Assembly (NCBI RefSeq): GCF_032814565.1
Contig: NZ_CP136521.1
Coordinates: forward strand, 3,196,501 to 3,260,500
DNA: 64,000 bases
Reading direction: 5' to 3'
Source of the DNA: Hwangdonia lutea
GTDB lineage: Bacteria > Bacteroidota > Bacteroidia > Flavobacteriales > Flavobacteriaceae
Positions within the stretch are counted from its first letter, which is position 1, and every line of letters begins with the position of its first letter. This document shows, in pieces, positions 44,585 through 54,520 of the stretch. The notes beneath the pieces were generated by a model that was not told where the DNA came from, did not search any database, and saw only the letters and a list, made by a program, of their open reading frames with translations. The position numbers were made by a program, and so were the translations under genes.

Positions 44585-46804
44585 ATGATACCTTCAAATA
44601 AAAATACATTCAGTAGAAGATCTTTCTTAAAATCATCAGCATTGGCAGGTGGTGGTATGATAATAGGTTTTAACTTGTTTAATGCTTGTAGGTTTGACGT
44701 TAAACCTTCAATCGATTTAAGCCAATTAAATTATAACGATTTTAATGCTTTTATTAAAATTTCCCCAGAAGGGAAAGTCACTATTTTTTCACCTAACCCC
44801 GAAATTGGTCAAGGTGTAAAAACCTCAATGCCCATGATTATTGCTGAAGAATTGGAAGTGGCTTGGGATGATGTTTACGTTGTTCAAGCACCTTTGGATA
44901 CTAAAAATTATACGCGTCAAGTGGCTGGAGGCAGTCAATCTATACGGCACGGTTGGACAGCTTTAAGGCAAACTGGGGCAACAGCAAAACAAATGTTGGT
45001 AAATGCTGCTGCTGCCAAATGGGGCGTTGAAGCTTCGGAATGTACAGTTAAAAATGGCGTAATAACCAACGCTAAAGGAGAAACTTTAGGTTATGGCGAT
45101 GTGGTTTCAGAAGCGGCTGTACTCGAAGTTCCGGAAAACGTAACTTTAAAAGACCCTAAAGATTTTACCATTATAGGGCAGGGTAAAGGCAATGTTGATA
45201 TTGATAGAATAATTACCGGAAAACCATTGTTCGGTTTAGATTATAAAGTAGATGGCATGTTGTACGCATCCGTTTTGAGGCCACCGGCATTTGGTCAGGT
45301 TTTGGATTCTTATGATGCTTCTGCGGCTAAATCTTTGCCCGGTGTTGTTGATGTGATTACCATTGGAAAAAAAGTAAGAGAATTTCAAGAAGCTGGAAAA
45401 AACAATTGGACCATGCAAATAAGCAGTTCTGATAAAGTTGTTGTTATTGCGAAAACAACTTGGGATGCTTTTAAAGGTAAAAAGGCATTGAAAGCAACTT
45501 GGAAAACCGATACGCCACTTGAAAGCACCGAGAAGCATGATGAAATTTTATTGGATTTGTTAAACGGAAAAGACTTTAATACACGGCGTAAAGATGGTGA
45601 CGTAAAAAAGGCTTTTGCAAAAGCTGATAAAGTAATTGAGCGCATTTACGAATCTCCGTTTTTGCCTCACAATACTTTGGAACCGATGAATTTTTTCGCA
45701 AATGTTACTGATGATAAAGTAGAATTGGTAGGTCCCGTTCAAACCCCTCAAGCGGCTCAAACCGTTGTGGCTGAATTATTAGGGCGCGATATTGAAACCG
45801 TGCATTTGGATATGACCCGAATGGGCGGTGGTTTTGGAAGACGCCTTTATGGCGATTTTGTTTATGAAGCTGCCGAAATTTCAGATGCCATTAGAAAGCC
45901 CATTAAAATGGTGTCTTCAAGAGAAGATGATATGACAACCGGGGTTTATCGCCCTGCAATTAAATACAAAATTGCTGCATCCATTAAAGATGGAAAACTA
46001 ACCGGTTATCATTTAAAAGAGGCTGCAGCAAATTCAAATATGTATGGTTTAATACCTCATTTCTTTCCGGCAGGTGCTATTGAAAACTATCAAGTCGATA
46101 CGGCCAACTATCAAAGTAATATCACCACAGGCGCATGGAGAGCACCGTATACAAACTTTTTGGCGAGTGCAGAGCAAAGCTTCTTTGATGAAATTGCCGA
46201 GGCATTAGGGGTTGATAGAGTAAAACTGCATATGGATTTGTTGGATAACGTAAAAATGAATCCAGAACCTAATATTGAATATGACCCGGAAAGGCTTCAG
46301 AATGTTTTACAACTCGCTGTTAAAAAATCCAATTGGGGAAAAACCGAAGCAGGTGTTTATCAAGGGCTTTCTGTGTATTACTGTCATAACACCCATGTCG
46401 CCGAGGTTGCAGATATTACTATGGAAAACGGTGTACCCATTGTAAAAAAAGTCACTTGCGCCATTGATTGTGGTATTGTTGTAAATCCATTAGGTGCCAT
46501 AAATCAAGCAAAAGGTGGTATTTTAGATGGAATTGGACACGCCTTGTATTCCGATTTCGGATTTATCGATGGCATCCCACAATCCAATAATTTTAATTCC
46601 TATCAGCTTATTAGAATGGGGCAAACCCCAAAAGTAGATATTCATTTTATTGAGAGTGATATTGATCCCACCGGATTGGGCGAACCCACGTTGCCACCTG
46701 TTGGAGCAGCAGTTGCCAATGCTATTTATAAAGCTACGGGCAAACGCTTAACAAAACAACCTTATATGAGTAATTTGAATGTTGAAGAAAAGGTTTTAGG
46801 CTAA
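44585..46804 (+). CDS. Molybdopterin-binding catalytic subunit (IorB/XDH type)
   Basis: The 739-residue subunit has a Tat signal (SRRSFLKSSALAGGG), the molybdopterin-binding GQGVKTSM and GGGFGRRLYGDFV, and the conserved GEPTLPPVGAAVANA carrying the active-site glutamate of the xanthine oxidase family. The Tat signal places it in the periplasm. IorB-type enzymes oxidise aldehydes or N-heterocycles, and this one's substrate is unknown. XdhC, needed for the sulfido ligand, follows. Confidence 0.92.
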   Translation: MIPSNKNTFSRRSFLKSSALAGGGMIIGFNLFNACRFDVKPSIDLSQLNYNDFNAFIKISPEGKVTIFSPNPEIGQGVKTSMPMIIAEELEVAWDDVYVVQAPLDTKNYTRQVAGGSQSIRHGWTALRQTGATAKQMLVNAAAAKWGVEASECTVKNGVITNAKGETLGYGDVVSEAAVLEVPENVTLKDPKDFTIIGQGKGNVDIDRIITGKPLFGLDYKVDGMLYASVLRPPAFGQVLDSYDASAAKSLPGVVDVITIGKKVREFQEAGKNNWTMQISSSDKVVVIAKTTWDAFKGKKALKATWKTDTPLESTEKHDEILLDLLNGKDFNTRRKDGDVKKAFAKADKVIERIYESPFLPHNTLEPMNFFANVTDDKVELVGPVQTPQAAQTVVAELLGRDIETVHLDMTRMGGGFGRRLYGDFVYEAAEISDAIRKPIKMVSSREDDMTTGVYRPAIKYKIAASIKDGKLTGYHLKEAAANSNMYGLIPHFFPAGAIENYQVDTANYQSNITTGAWRAPYTNFLASAEQSFFDEIAEALGVDRVKLHMDLLDNVKMNPEPNIEYDPERLQNVLQLAVKKSNWGKTEAGVYQGLSVYYCHNTHVAEVADITMENGVPIVKKVTCAIDCGIVVNPLGAINQAKGGILDGIGHALYSDFGFIDGIPQSNNFNSYQLIRMGQTPKVDIHFIESDIDPTGLGEPTLPPVGAAVANAIYKATGKRLTKQPYMSNLNVEEKVLG

Positions 46805-46824
46805 AAAATTAATACTAAGAAATC

Positions 46825-46853
46825 AAAAGCCTTTTATGTGAAGGCTTTTTTTA
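46825..46853 (+). terminator. Terminator after the molybdopterin subunit gene
   Basis: AAAGCCTT pairs with AAGGCTTT around a short loop, followed by a T run, between the dehydrogenase and xdhC. It would partly separate the two transcripts. Confidence 0.8.
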
Positions 46854-46863
46854 CTTCATATTC

Positions 46864-47883
46864 ATGACACACGAATTTAAGGAAATAGTAAAAGCGGGGA
46901 CAACAGCAAAATCACAAGGTCTAAAATCTGTTTTGGCATCTGTGGTAGCATTGGATGGCTCATCCTATAGAAGACCAGGCGTAAGAATGCTCATTCTTGA
47001 AAATGGAAAAATGATTGGTGCCGTAAGCGGCGGATGTGTTGAAAAGGAAATCTTACTGCAATCGGATACCGTTTTTAAAACAGGTGAAGCCAAAATGATG
47101 ACCTACGATGGTCGATATCGTTTAGGTTGCGAAGGCATTTTATATATTTTATTGGAAGTTTTCAACCCCAATGAAACGTTTTTAAAGGCTTTCAAAAACT
47201 GTTTAGAAGACAGAAATACATTCGATATACAATCTTATTTCGAAAAAAAGGAAGGTGTTTTTTCTGGAATGGGCACTCAGGTAAAAATCGATAATAAGTC
47301 GTTTTCAATTTCCGGAAATAACCTAGAAAACCAAAACGATACCCTTCTAAACTTCCAACAAAACATGCCACCGTGTTTTAAATTGATAATTATTGGCGCC
47401 GAACACGATGCGGTGCAACTCTGTAAATATGCCGCTTTAACGGGTTGGGAAGTCACCATTGTTTCAGGAGCATCAGAAGCCAAATCGATTTCAGATTTTC
47501 CAGGTGCGCATCGTTTTTCTGCGATTTCCCCAGAGGAAATGGATGTTACATTAATCGATAATCAAACTGCTATTGTGTTAATGACTCATAATTTTGCAAC
47601 CGATTTACGCTATTTAGTCGCATTAAAAGATACCAATCCAAATTATATTGGGTTATTGGGGCCAACAAAGCGACGCGAAGATTTGCTGTCTCAATTTATT
47701 GAATATTGCCCGAATGTGGAAGATGATTTTTTAGATAAAATCCATGGTCCGGCAGGTTTAAACATCGGTTCCGAAACGCCACAGGAAATAGCCATTTCCA
47801 TTATTTCCGAAATCTTATGTGTGATAAGACAGGAAGAACCCATATCTTTAAGTAAGAAAACGGGGCGGATTCATACGTCGTAG
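46864..47883 (+). CDS. xdhC: XdhC-type molybdenum cofactor insertion protein
   Basis: The 339-residue protein has the XdhC/CoxI N-terminal domain (VVALDGSSYRRPGVRML, GAVSGGCVEKEIL near residue 60) and a C-terminal Rossmann-like domain (LIIIGAEHDAVQLCKYAALTGWEVTIV, GLLGPTKRREDLL). XdhC sulfurates and delivers cofactor to the xanthine oxidase family. Its position after the IorB-type gene fits. The terminator before it suggests it may be read from its own promoter. Confidence 0.88.
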   Translation: MTHEFKEIVKAGTTAKSQGLKSVLASVVALDGSSYRRPGVRMLILENGKMIGAVSGGCVEKEILLQSDTVFKTGEAKMMTYDGRYRLGCEGILYILLEVFNPNETFLKAFKNCLEDRNTFDIQSYFEKKEGVFSGMGTQVKIDNKSFSISGNNLENQNDTLLNFQQNMPPCFKLIIIGAEHDAVQLCKYAALTGWEVTIVSGASEAKSISDFPGAHRFSAISPEEMDVTLIDNQTAIVLMTHNFATDLRYLVALKDTNPNYIGLLGPTKRREDLLSQFIEYCPNVEDDFLDKIHGPAGLNIGSETPQEIAISIISEILCVIRQEEPISLSKKTGRIHTS

Positions 47884-47904
47884 TTAGCTTTAAATGGGCA
47901 AAGA

Positions 47905-48285
47905 ATGGATAGTCGAACTAAAGAAATAATATTTCGATTTGAAAAATCCTGGAATGATACAGAAAAGATTTTCGATATGCTGTTGGAAAATGGATTTGAA
48001 AGGTTAAAACCTGTTCGTGAATTTATTACTGAATTAAAGAAAAAAGAAGAAAATCATAATTTTAGAATTGGGACTTCTATGTACCGACTTATTTTTTCTC
48101 GTTCAATCGAACACGGGTTGCGTGACGACCAAAAACTATTGATTATTGATACTCTTGACAAAAACGATTATGAAGTAATCTTGAGAGACGGTTTTAAAAA
48201 ATATAGAAAATACAGGGTTAACGACTTAAATGACCCTAAACTGACGAAATTATTAGAAACCCTAAAAGGAACTTTAATCGACTAA
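47905..48285 (+). CDS. Hypothetical protein between xdhC and mocA
   Basis: I do not recognise a family. The 126-residue protein is charged and helical (FEKSWNDTEKIFDMLLENGFERLKPVREFITELKKK), with an 'MYRLIFSRS' strand-like segment. No signal peptide. It is followed two bases later by a small zinc-ribbon gene, so the two form a unit inserted in the molybdenum gene group. Confidence 0.6.
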   Translation: MDSRTKEIIFRFEKSWNDTEKIFDMLLENGFERLKPVREFITELKKKEENHNFRIGTSMYRLIFSRSIEHGLRDDQKLLIIDTLDKNDYEVILRDGFKKYRKYRVNDLNDPKLTKLLETLKGTLID

Positions 48286-48287
48286 TT

Positions 48288-48521
48288 ATGGCAACTCAAA
48301 TCTGTCCGAATTGCGAAATAGATGCTTTTAGTTGGAATGTGGATGAAGAAGAGTCTAATCAGACAATTTGGTACTGTCCAAATTGTCAATATCGAGCGTT
48401 TGAGCATGAAACTGAAGAACGAGATTGTTTAAAGTGCGGAAAGAAAACGGAATCGAAATTAAAAGATGATGATAAAGAATATTGGTGGTGTTCAAATTGT
48501 AATTCGACCGAAATAGTATAA
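48288..48521 (+). CDS. Small zinc-ribbon protein
   Basis: The 77-residue protein has three CxxC pairs: CPNCEID near residue 5, CPNCQYR near 30, CLKCGKK near 46 and CSNCNST near 68, four pairs in all, so it likely binds two zinc ions. No known partner. It starts two bases after the preceding gene's stop. Confidence 0.65.
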   Translation: MATQICPNCEIDAFSWNVDEEESNQTIWYCPNCQYRAFEHETEERDCLKCGKKTESKLKDDDKEYWWCSNCNSTEIV

Positions 48522-48612
48522 ACTTCATCTTACTCGTATATATTTATTACTTGGTTCCATTTTATTTATGAAGCATTCATATAGTTTTAAATAACATTTA
48601 CTTTAATTTCTT

Positions 48613-49230
48613 TTGCAAACTCCATCAAACATATCCATCATCATATTAGCGGCCGGTGCCTCAAAACGCATGGGAACTCCTAAACAACTTCTAAAATGGG
48701 GAAATTCCACGCTAATTGGTAATGCCATTGAAACCGCTTTAAAATTGCAAGTAAACGAGGTGATTGTGGTTTTAGGCGCGCATTACAATCTTATTAAAAA
48801 GGAAATTTCAAACTATCCCATAACCATTTTAAACAATGAAGATTGGCAAAAAGGTTTGGGCAGGTCCTTAGCTTTTGGCGTTGAATATATCGCGAATTCA
48901 AAACAAAATATTGATGGAATTTTAGTAACTTTAGCAGACCAACCTTTAATCGACACTGTATTTCTGAATAAATTAATTGATGAATTTAATAAAGGGCAAC
49001 ATCTTATAATTGCAACATCGTATAAAAACAAAAAATACGGCGTTCCCGTTATTTTCAATCAGATTTATTTTAAGGAATTAAGAACCTTAAATGATGATTT
49101 TGGTGCTAAACACCTTTTAAAAAAGCATAAGTCATCAGTTAAAATTATAACACCAGAGTTAGAAAATTTAGATTTAGATTTAAAAGCAGATTACGAATCA
49201 CTTTACAAGAAACATTTTGATAGTAAATGA
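48613..49230 (+). CDS. mocA: Molybdenum cofactor cytidylyltransferase (MocA)
   Basis: The 205-residue nucleotidyltransferase has LAAGASKRMGTPKQLLKW near residue 12 and VTLADQPLI near 101, which is the MocA pattern rather than MobA. It makes the cytosine-dinucleotide form of the cofactor used by the xanthine oxidase family, so it serves the two-subunit enzyme upstream. The start is TTG at 48613. The stop overlaps the start of the next gene by 4 bases. Confidence 0.87.
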   Translation: MQTPSNISIIILAAGASKRMGTPKQLLKWGNSTLIGNAIETALKLQVNEVIVVLGAHYNLIKKEISNYPITILNNEDWQKGLGRSLAFGVEYIANSKQNIDGILVTLADQPLIDTVFLNKLIDEFNKGQHLIIATSYKNKKYGVPVIFNQIYFKELRTLNDDFGAKHLLKKHKSSVKIITPELENLDLDLKADYESLYKKHFDSK

Positions 49231-51521
49231 GCACATCACCAGAACATAAAGCCAGCACACCAGAAAAGTTTACCGATTTAAAAACTGGTGAACCGCATAC
49301 AAACAGTGCTGGATTTGGTGCTTTAAAATCTGTTTTTGGTCAGGTTACAAAATACATGAAGCCTGTCGATGCCATTAAATTATCACTTAAAATAAATCAA
49401 AAAGGCGGATTTGATTGCCCCGGTTGCGCATGGCCCGATCCCGACGACGAGCGTTCTGCATTAGGCGAATATTGCGAAAACGGATTGAAAGCCATGGCCG
49501 AGGAAGCCCAAAATAAAACCATTGGCGAAGAGTTTTTTGCAACACATTCCGTTGAAGCCCTCGTCGAATTATCAGATTTTGAAATCGGTAAATCTGGGCG
49601 CTTGTCCGAGCCCATGTTTTTGGCAAAGGACGCCACTCATTATCAACCCATTGCTTGGGAAGATGCTTTTACCAAAGTGGCAAGTCATTTAAACACTTTA
49701 AACCATCCCGATGAAGCGGTGTTTTATACCTCTGGAAGAACCACTAACGAAGCCGCATTTTTATATCAATTATTTGTACGCGAATTTGGTACGTCCAATT
49801 TACCAGACTGCTCCAATATGTGTCACGAAGCAAGTGGCAGCGCACTATCTGAAACCTTGGGCATTGGTAAAGGTTCGGTAACTTTAGATGATTTGTACAA
49901 AGCCGAAGTGGTTATGGTTGTTGGCCAGAACCCGGGTACTAACCACCCTAGAATGTTAACCGCTTTAGAAAAATGCAAAAAAAATGGCGGTAAGATTATT
50001 GCTGTAAACCCGTTGCCGGAAGCAGGTTTAATAAAGTTTACCAATCCGCAAAACCCCATAAAATTATTAACCGGTGGCACGAGTATAGCCGATGTTTTTG
50101 TGCCGATTAAAATTAATGGCGATGTCGCTTTTATAAAAGCCTTGTTGCTTAAATTATTGGAAAAAGAGGAACAAAGCGGTGATGTATTTGATAAGGCATT
50201 TATTGAAGCATTCACCCATGGCTACGACGCTTTTATTGCCGATTTGAAAACATACAATTTCGATGAATGTTTACAAGCTTCGGGAATTACAAAAACCGTT
50301 TTTGATGAGGTTTTCAATCTTATATTAAACAACGAAAAAATCATTGTTTGTTGGGCCATGGGCTTAACACAACATGAAAATGCCGTAGATAACATACGAG
50401 AAATAGTAAATCTATTATTGTTAAAAGGAAGCATCGGTAAAGAAGGCGCAGGCACTTGTCCAGTACGCGGACATTCCAATGTACAAGGCGATAGAACCGT
50501 AGGTATTTGGGAATCGGCGCCACAAGCTTTTTTAGATAAAATTGAGGCAAAGTACGGTTTTAAACCCACCACAAAACACGGCTATTCGGTTATCGATGCC
50601 ATAAAAGCCATGTACGAAAACAAAGCCAAAGTGTTTTTTGGTTTGGGTGGTAATTTTATCTCGGCAGTTCCAGATACCAATTACGCGGCACAAGCTTTGG
50701 CAAACTGTAATTTAACGGTTCATGTGAGTACAAAACTGAATCGATCGCATTTGGTAACCGGAAAAGAAGCACTCATTTTGCCCTGTTTGGGACGCTCTGA
50801 AAAAGACTATCAAAAAACGGGTGTTCAAACCCAAAGTGTCGAAAACTCCATGGGCATTGTGTCGTCAACCAGAGGGATTTTAGAACCGTGTTCCAAAGCA
50901 TTGTTAAGTGAAGTTGCGGTAGTTTGTGGTATTGCGCATGCCACGTTGAAGGAGCGGAGCAAAATCGATTGGCTGAAGTATAAAGACGATTACAACTTGG
51001 TGCGCGACGATATTCAAGAGGTTGTTGAAGGTTTTGACGATTATAACAAACGACTAAAAAATCCGTCGGGGTTTTATTTGCCAAATGGTGCACGCATCAG
51101 AAAATTCAAAACCAAAACCGGGAAAGCCCAGTTTTCTATCAATAAACTTCCCAATTGGAAGCTTAAAAATGATGAATTAATTATGATGACCATTCGTAGC
51201 CACGACCAATTCAACACTACCATTTACGGTTTAAATGATAGATATCGAGGTGTTTATAACGAAAGACGTATCATTTTTATGAATCGGGACGATATGAAAA
51301 TTAGAGGCTTGCACGAGCAACAAGTCGTTAATTTAAAATCTAAATTTAATGGTGTTACCAGAGTAGCCAATAAATTTAAGGTGATTGGTTACGATATTCC
51401 TAAAAATTGCTGTGCCACTTATTTCCCGGAAACCAATGTGTTAGTACCTTTAGATAGTTTTGCGCATACGGCCAAAACTCCGGCTTCAAAAAGTGTGATC
51501 ATTACGGTTGAAGCCGCTTGA
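49227..51521 (+). CDS. YdeP-type molybdopterin oxidoreductase
   Basis: The 764-residue protein belongs to the FdhF/YdeP group of molybdopterin-dependent oxidoreductases. The N-terminal CPGCAWPDPDD and a later Cys form an incomplete iron-sulfur site, as is usual in YdeP proteins, and SNMCHEASGSALSETLG near residue 198 carries the molybdenum ligand cysteine. VVGQNPGTNHPRMLTALEKCKK and KTGVQTQSVENSMG are further family segments. It has no Tat signal, so it is cytoplasmic. Substrate unknown (formate is not established). Start overlaps mocA. Confidence 0.88.
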   Translation: MSTSPEHKASTPEKFTDLKTGEPHTNSAGFGALKSVFGQVTKYMKPVDAIKLSLKINQKGGFDCPGCAWPDPDDERSALGEYCENGLKAMAEEAQNKTIGEEFFATHSVEALVELSDFEIGKSGRLSEPMFLAKDATHYQPIAWEDAFTKVASHLNTLNHPDEAVFYTSGRTTNEAAFLYQLFVREFGTSNLPDCSNMCHEASGSALSETLGIGKGSVTLDDLYKAEVVMVVGQNPGTNHPRMLTALEKCKKNGGKIIAVNPLPEAGLIKFTNPQNPIKLLTGGTSIADVFVPIKINGDVAFIKALLLKLLEKEEQSGDVFDKAFIEAFTHGYDAFIADLKTYNFDECLQASGITKTVFDEVFNLILNNEKIIVCWAMGLTQHENAVDNIREIVNLLLLKGSIGKEGAGTCPVRGHSNVQGDRTVGIWESAPQAFLDKIEAKYGFKPTTKHGYSVIDAIKAMYENKAKVFFGLGGNFISAVPDTNYAAQALANCNLTVHVSTKLNRSHLVTGKEALILPCLGRSEKDYQKTGVQTQSVENSMGIVSSTRGILEPCSKALLSEVAVVCGIAHATLKERSKIDWLKYKDDYNLVRDDIQEVVEGFDDYNKRLKNPSGFYLPNGARIRKFKTKTGKAQFSINKLPNWKLKNDELIMMTIRSHDQFNTTIYGLNDRYRGVYNERRIIFMNRDDMKIRGLHEQQVVNLKSKFNGVTRVANKFKVIGYDIPKNCCATYFPETNVLVPLDSFAHTAKTPASKSVIITVEAA

Positions 51522-51550
51522 AACAACAAGAATTTATAATTGAATGACTT

Positions 51551-52138
51551 ATGAAACCAACACGATTTGAAAGCACCATAGCGTTGATCGATAAGAAAAA
51601 TTCTGAAGACCCCAACGTATATCGTGTTCATGGTTTGGAATATCCAAAAGAATTATTGTACTCGCAACGCATGACGCGAAAGTTGTTGCAGTTTGAACCC
51701 AACGCCTCCAAAGCACTTCAAATTGCGGCACGAGCACAACATATTTGCCGTTGGAAAATCCCCAGAAATGACTATCCAATGGATCGCGTTGGTTATTTAA
51801 AATGGCGTGAGACCCTTAAAAAAATGCACGCCGATATCACTACTACTATTTTAGAACAAGTGAGTTATGATGATGAGTTTATCGACCGAATTACAGCTTT
51901 AATCACCAAAAAGCTTATAAAGAAAAACGAAGAGTCTCAAACTTTGGAAGATGTTGTTTGTCTCGTTTTTTTAGATTATTATTTTGAAGAATTTGCAGAG
52001 AAACACGACTCCGACAAAGTGGTTGATATTCTTCAAAAGACTTGGAAAAAAATGTCCGATAAAGGTAGAAAAGAAGCCTTAAAACTTCAATTTTCTGATA
52101 AAAATTTAAAACTTATAAATGAAGCTATTGCGCCATAA
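51551..52138 (+). CDS. DUF4202 protein
   Basis: The 195-residue protein is DUF4202. A cluster of conserved histidines and arginines in RAQHICRWKIPRNDYPMDRVGYLKWRE near residue 57 looks like a metal or anion site, and helices follow. It starts 29 bases after the YdeP-type gene and ends two bases before the convergent moaA stop. Its role is unknown, but the link to the oxidoreductase suggests a partner or maturation factor. Confidence 0.8.
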   Translation: MKPTRFESTIALIDKKNSEDPNVYRVHGLEYPKELLYSQRMTRKLLQFEPNASKALQIAARAQHICRWKIPRNDYPMDRVGYLKWRETLKKMHADITTTILEQVSYDDEFIDRITALITKKLIKKNEESQTLEDVVCLVFLDYYFEEFAEKHDSDKVVDILQKTWKKMSDKGRKEALKLQFSDKNLKLINEAIAP

Positions 52139-52139
52139 T

Positions 52140-53147
52140 TTAACCTCCAATGGTAATCATACTTCGGTTGTTATTATGCAATTTAGGTTCCTGAAGTTTT
52201 TCCAAAGTATTCATACCACCTCGAACTTTTAACTTCGCTTGCACCGCTTTTTGGATGATAGGTTCAATAGGTTTTCCTGCGCGAAGTGTGGTTAATAAAT
52301 CAGATTCGGTTGATGAAAACAAGCAGTTTTTTAATTGCCCGTTGGCGGTTAAACGCAATCGGTTACACGAATCGCAAAACGGATTGGTTACAGAACTTAT
52401 TATGGCGAAACTGCCTTTATAGCCTTTAATTCTATAGTTTTTTGAGGTGTCGTTTGGTGCATCTTTTAGACGTATAACGTCTGCTTCGGAAAAAGAATCG
52501 TTTACATAATGCATTACTTCTTTATAGGATACCATTTTACTGATGTCCCATTTGTTGCCATCAAAAGGCATAAATTCAATGAAGCGAACAGAAATGGGTA
52601 AATCTTTTGTAAACTTGATAAAATCGATGATTTCGTTATCATTAAACCCCTTCATTAAAACCGCATTCAATTTAACGTTAAAGCCTTCCTTTAACAATAA
52701 TAAAATATTGTTGTAAACCTTTTTAAATTCATTGCGACGTGTTATGTGTTTAAATTTTTCTTCATTTAAAGAGTCTAAACTCACGTTGATGTTGTTAACA
52801 CCGTGCATTTTCAAAACATCAATAAATTTATCAATAATTACAGCATTTGAAGTGATAGACAATTCCACCGGAAGCGAAGCCAGCTTTTCTAAAATAACGG
52901 GAATATCCTTTCTAACTAAAGGCTCGCCACCCGTCAACCTAATTTTTGTTACGCCGTGTTTTACAAAGGTTTTTGCGATGTCGTAAATCTCTTCATAAGT
53001 CATTAAATCGCTTTTGGGCGATAGTTGCACACCTTCTTCCGGCATGCAATACGAACAGCGTAAATTACAACGTTCAATCAGCGAAATACGTAAATAGGTA
53101 TGGTCTCTACCGTGTAAATCTTGTAATATGTTTTTATTAGTCTCCAT
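52140..53147 (-). CDS. moaA: GTP 3',8-cyclase MoaA
   Basis: MoaA is a radical SAM enzyme making (8S)-3',8-cyclo-GTP, the first step of the cofactor. The 335-residue protein has the SAM cluster CNLRCSYC at residues 27-34, the second cluster in CDSCNRLR with a later Cys near 285, and a C-terminal GG, all as expected. It is last in the minus-strand cofactor operon, 27 bases after the moaC-mogA fusion gene. Confidence 0.95.
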   Translation of the reverse strand: METNKNILQDLHGRDHTYLRISLIERCNLRCSYCMPEEGVQLSPKSDLMTYEEIYDIAKTFVKHGVTKIRLTGGEPLVRKDIPVILEKLASLPVELSITSNAVIIDKFIDVLKMHGVNNINVSLDSLNEEKFKHITRRNEFKKVYNNILLLLKEGFNVKLNAVLMKGFNDNEIIDFIKFTKDLPISVRFIEFMPFDGNKWDISKMVSYKEVMHYVNDSFSEADVIRLKDAPNDTSKNYRIKGYKGSFAIISSVTNPFCDSCNRLRLTANGQLKNCLFSSTESDLLTTLRAGKPIEPIIQKAVQAKLKVRGGMNTLEKLQEPKLHNNNRSMITIGG

Positions 53148-53174
53148 TTTTACCTATTCATTTTTCTTTTTAAA

Positions 53175-54086
53175 TTAATCATGTCTGGCACCTTTTAAAA
53201 TTCCAAAAACATGTAAAACCGATGGAAAAATAGCATCCATAGATTCTTTGGCGCCATTGGTTGAACCTGGTAAAGCAAGCACTAAAGTGTTATTTATCGT
53301 GCCCGCCACACTTCGGGATAACATCGCGTAAGGCATTCGGTTTTGACCGTAATTTCTAATGGTTTCCTCAATGCCTAAAATACGTCTGTCTAACAACGGA
53401 ATTAAGGCTTCGGGCGTTACATCGCGTGCCGATAATCCTGTTCCGCCCGTGTAAATAATCATGTTGACACCCAGATTTTCATAATATTTTGCTTTGTTTT
53501 GGATGCTGTCTTTTTCATCTGGAATTATGATGTAATCTTCAATCTTAACATCGCAAGCTTCTAGTTTTTCAATTATGGCTTTTCCGGCTCTGTCTTCTTT
53601 TTGTCCGCTGGAAATTGAATCCGAACACACAATTACAGCTGCGTTTAGCGGTGTTCTAAAACGGTTTTTGTAACTGGATTTACCGCCTTTTTTCTTTAGT
53701 AATTTTATGGCGTGTATCTCGATACCTTTATCGATGGGTTTTAGCATATCGTACATATTCAATGCTACAACGCTAGCGCCATGCATGGCTTCAACTTCAA
53801 CCCCTGTTTTGTAAATGGTTTTAATGGTACAGGTTACGGTTATTTCCAAGTCGTTAATTTCATAATCAATACCCGTGAATTCGATGGGCAACGGATGGCA
53901 ATCGGGTAAAATATCGGGTGTTTTTTTTACGCCTAATAAGCCCGCAGCTTTACTCATGGCAAATACGTTGCCTTTGGGCACGGTGTCGTTTTTAATGGCT
54001 TCAATGGTTTCCCGTTTGCTCACTTTTACGATGGCTTGAGCGGTTGCTATTCGAAGGGTATTTGATTTATGTGTGATGTCGACCAT
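53175..54086 (-). CDS. moaCB: MoaC-MogA/MoaB fusion
   Basis: The 303-residue protein joins two enzymes. The first half (about 1-150) is MoaC, cyclic pyranopterin monophosphate synthase ([51 protein letters not shown]). The second half (about 155-303) is MoaB/MogA, molybdopterin adenylyltransferase ([48 protein letters not shown]). Fusions of this kind are known in Bacteroidota. It lies between moaA and the four-helix gene. Confidence 0.93.
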   Translation of the reverse strand: MVDITHKSNTLRIATAQAIVKVSKRETIEAIKNDTVPKGNVFAMSKAAGLLGVKKTPDILPDCHPLPIEFTGIDYEINDLEITVTCTIKTIYKTGVEVEAMHGASVVALNMYDMLKPIDKGIEIHAIKLLKKKGGKSSYKNRFRTPLNAAVIVCSDSISSGQKEDRAGKAIIEKLEACDVKIEDYIIIPDEKDSIQNKAKYYENLGVNMIIYTGGTGLSARDVTPEALIPLLDRRILGIEETIRNYGQNRMPYAMLSRSVAGTINNTLVLALPGSTNGAKESMDAIFPSVLHVFGILKGARHD

Positions 54087-54113
54087 TATCTTAATGTGGA
54101 TTCGTTGAGTTGT

Positions 54114-54479
54114 TTATTTGTTTAACTGTGATTTCCGTAATGCATTTAACTTGTTAGAAATTTTTTCAATTTCATTTCTTATTTTTTGATACTCTATTTC
54201 TTCTATAAAATTTAATTCTTTTGCAATGATTACTTGATTTAAAACTTCCATTAATGAACTAAAAGCCATGGTTGAGAAATGAGCTTTATCTCTATTAGTG
54301 TTTCTCGAAGTACCTTCCGCTAAGTTTGATGCAACTGAAATAGATGCTCTTCTTAATTGATTTGTTAAACCAAATTTTTCTTCACTTGGAAAGTTTTTAG
54401 TTGTTGAATATAGTAGTTTTACTAACTCTTTTGAATCTACCCAAACATTCAATTTTTCAAATGAAAACGTATATGACAT
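54114..54479 (-). CDS. Four-helix bundle protein (S23 ribosomal intervening-sequence type)
   Basis: The 121-residue protein has the family signature FEKLNVWVDSKELVKLLYSTTKNFPSEEKFGLTNQLRRASISVASNLAEG, predicted as a four-helix bundle. The family is known for genes inserted in 23S rRNA helices. Its place between moaC-mogA and moaE is unusual. No role in cofactor synthesis is known. A mobile or selfish history is possible. Confidence 0.85.
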   Translation of the reverse strand: MSYTFSFEKLNVWVDSKELVKLLYSTTKNFPSEEKFGLTNQLRRASISVASNLAEGTSRNTNRDKAHFSTMAFSSLMEVLNQVIIAKELNFIEEIEYQKIRNEIEKISNKLNALRKSQLNK

Positions 54480-54520
54480 TTTTTACTTTTAACGATTAAA
54501 CAACTAAACAAATCAACTTT

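Noticed and set aside
49227-51521. Formate dehydrogenase H annotation
   Set aside because: The protein lacks the complete N-terminal cluster and selenocysteine or its usual context. It fits the YdeP group, whose substrate is not established.
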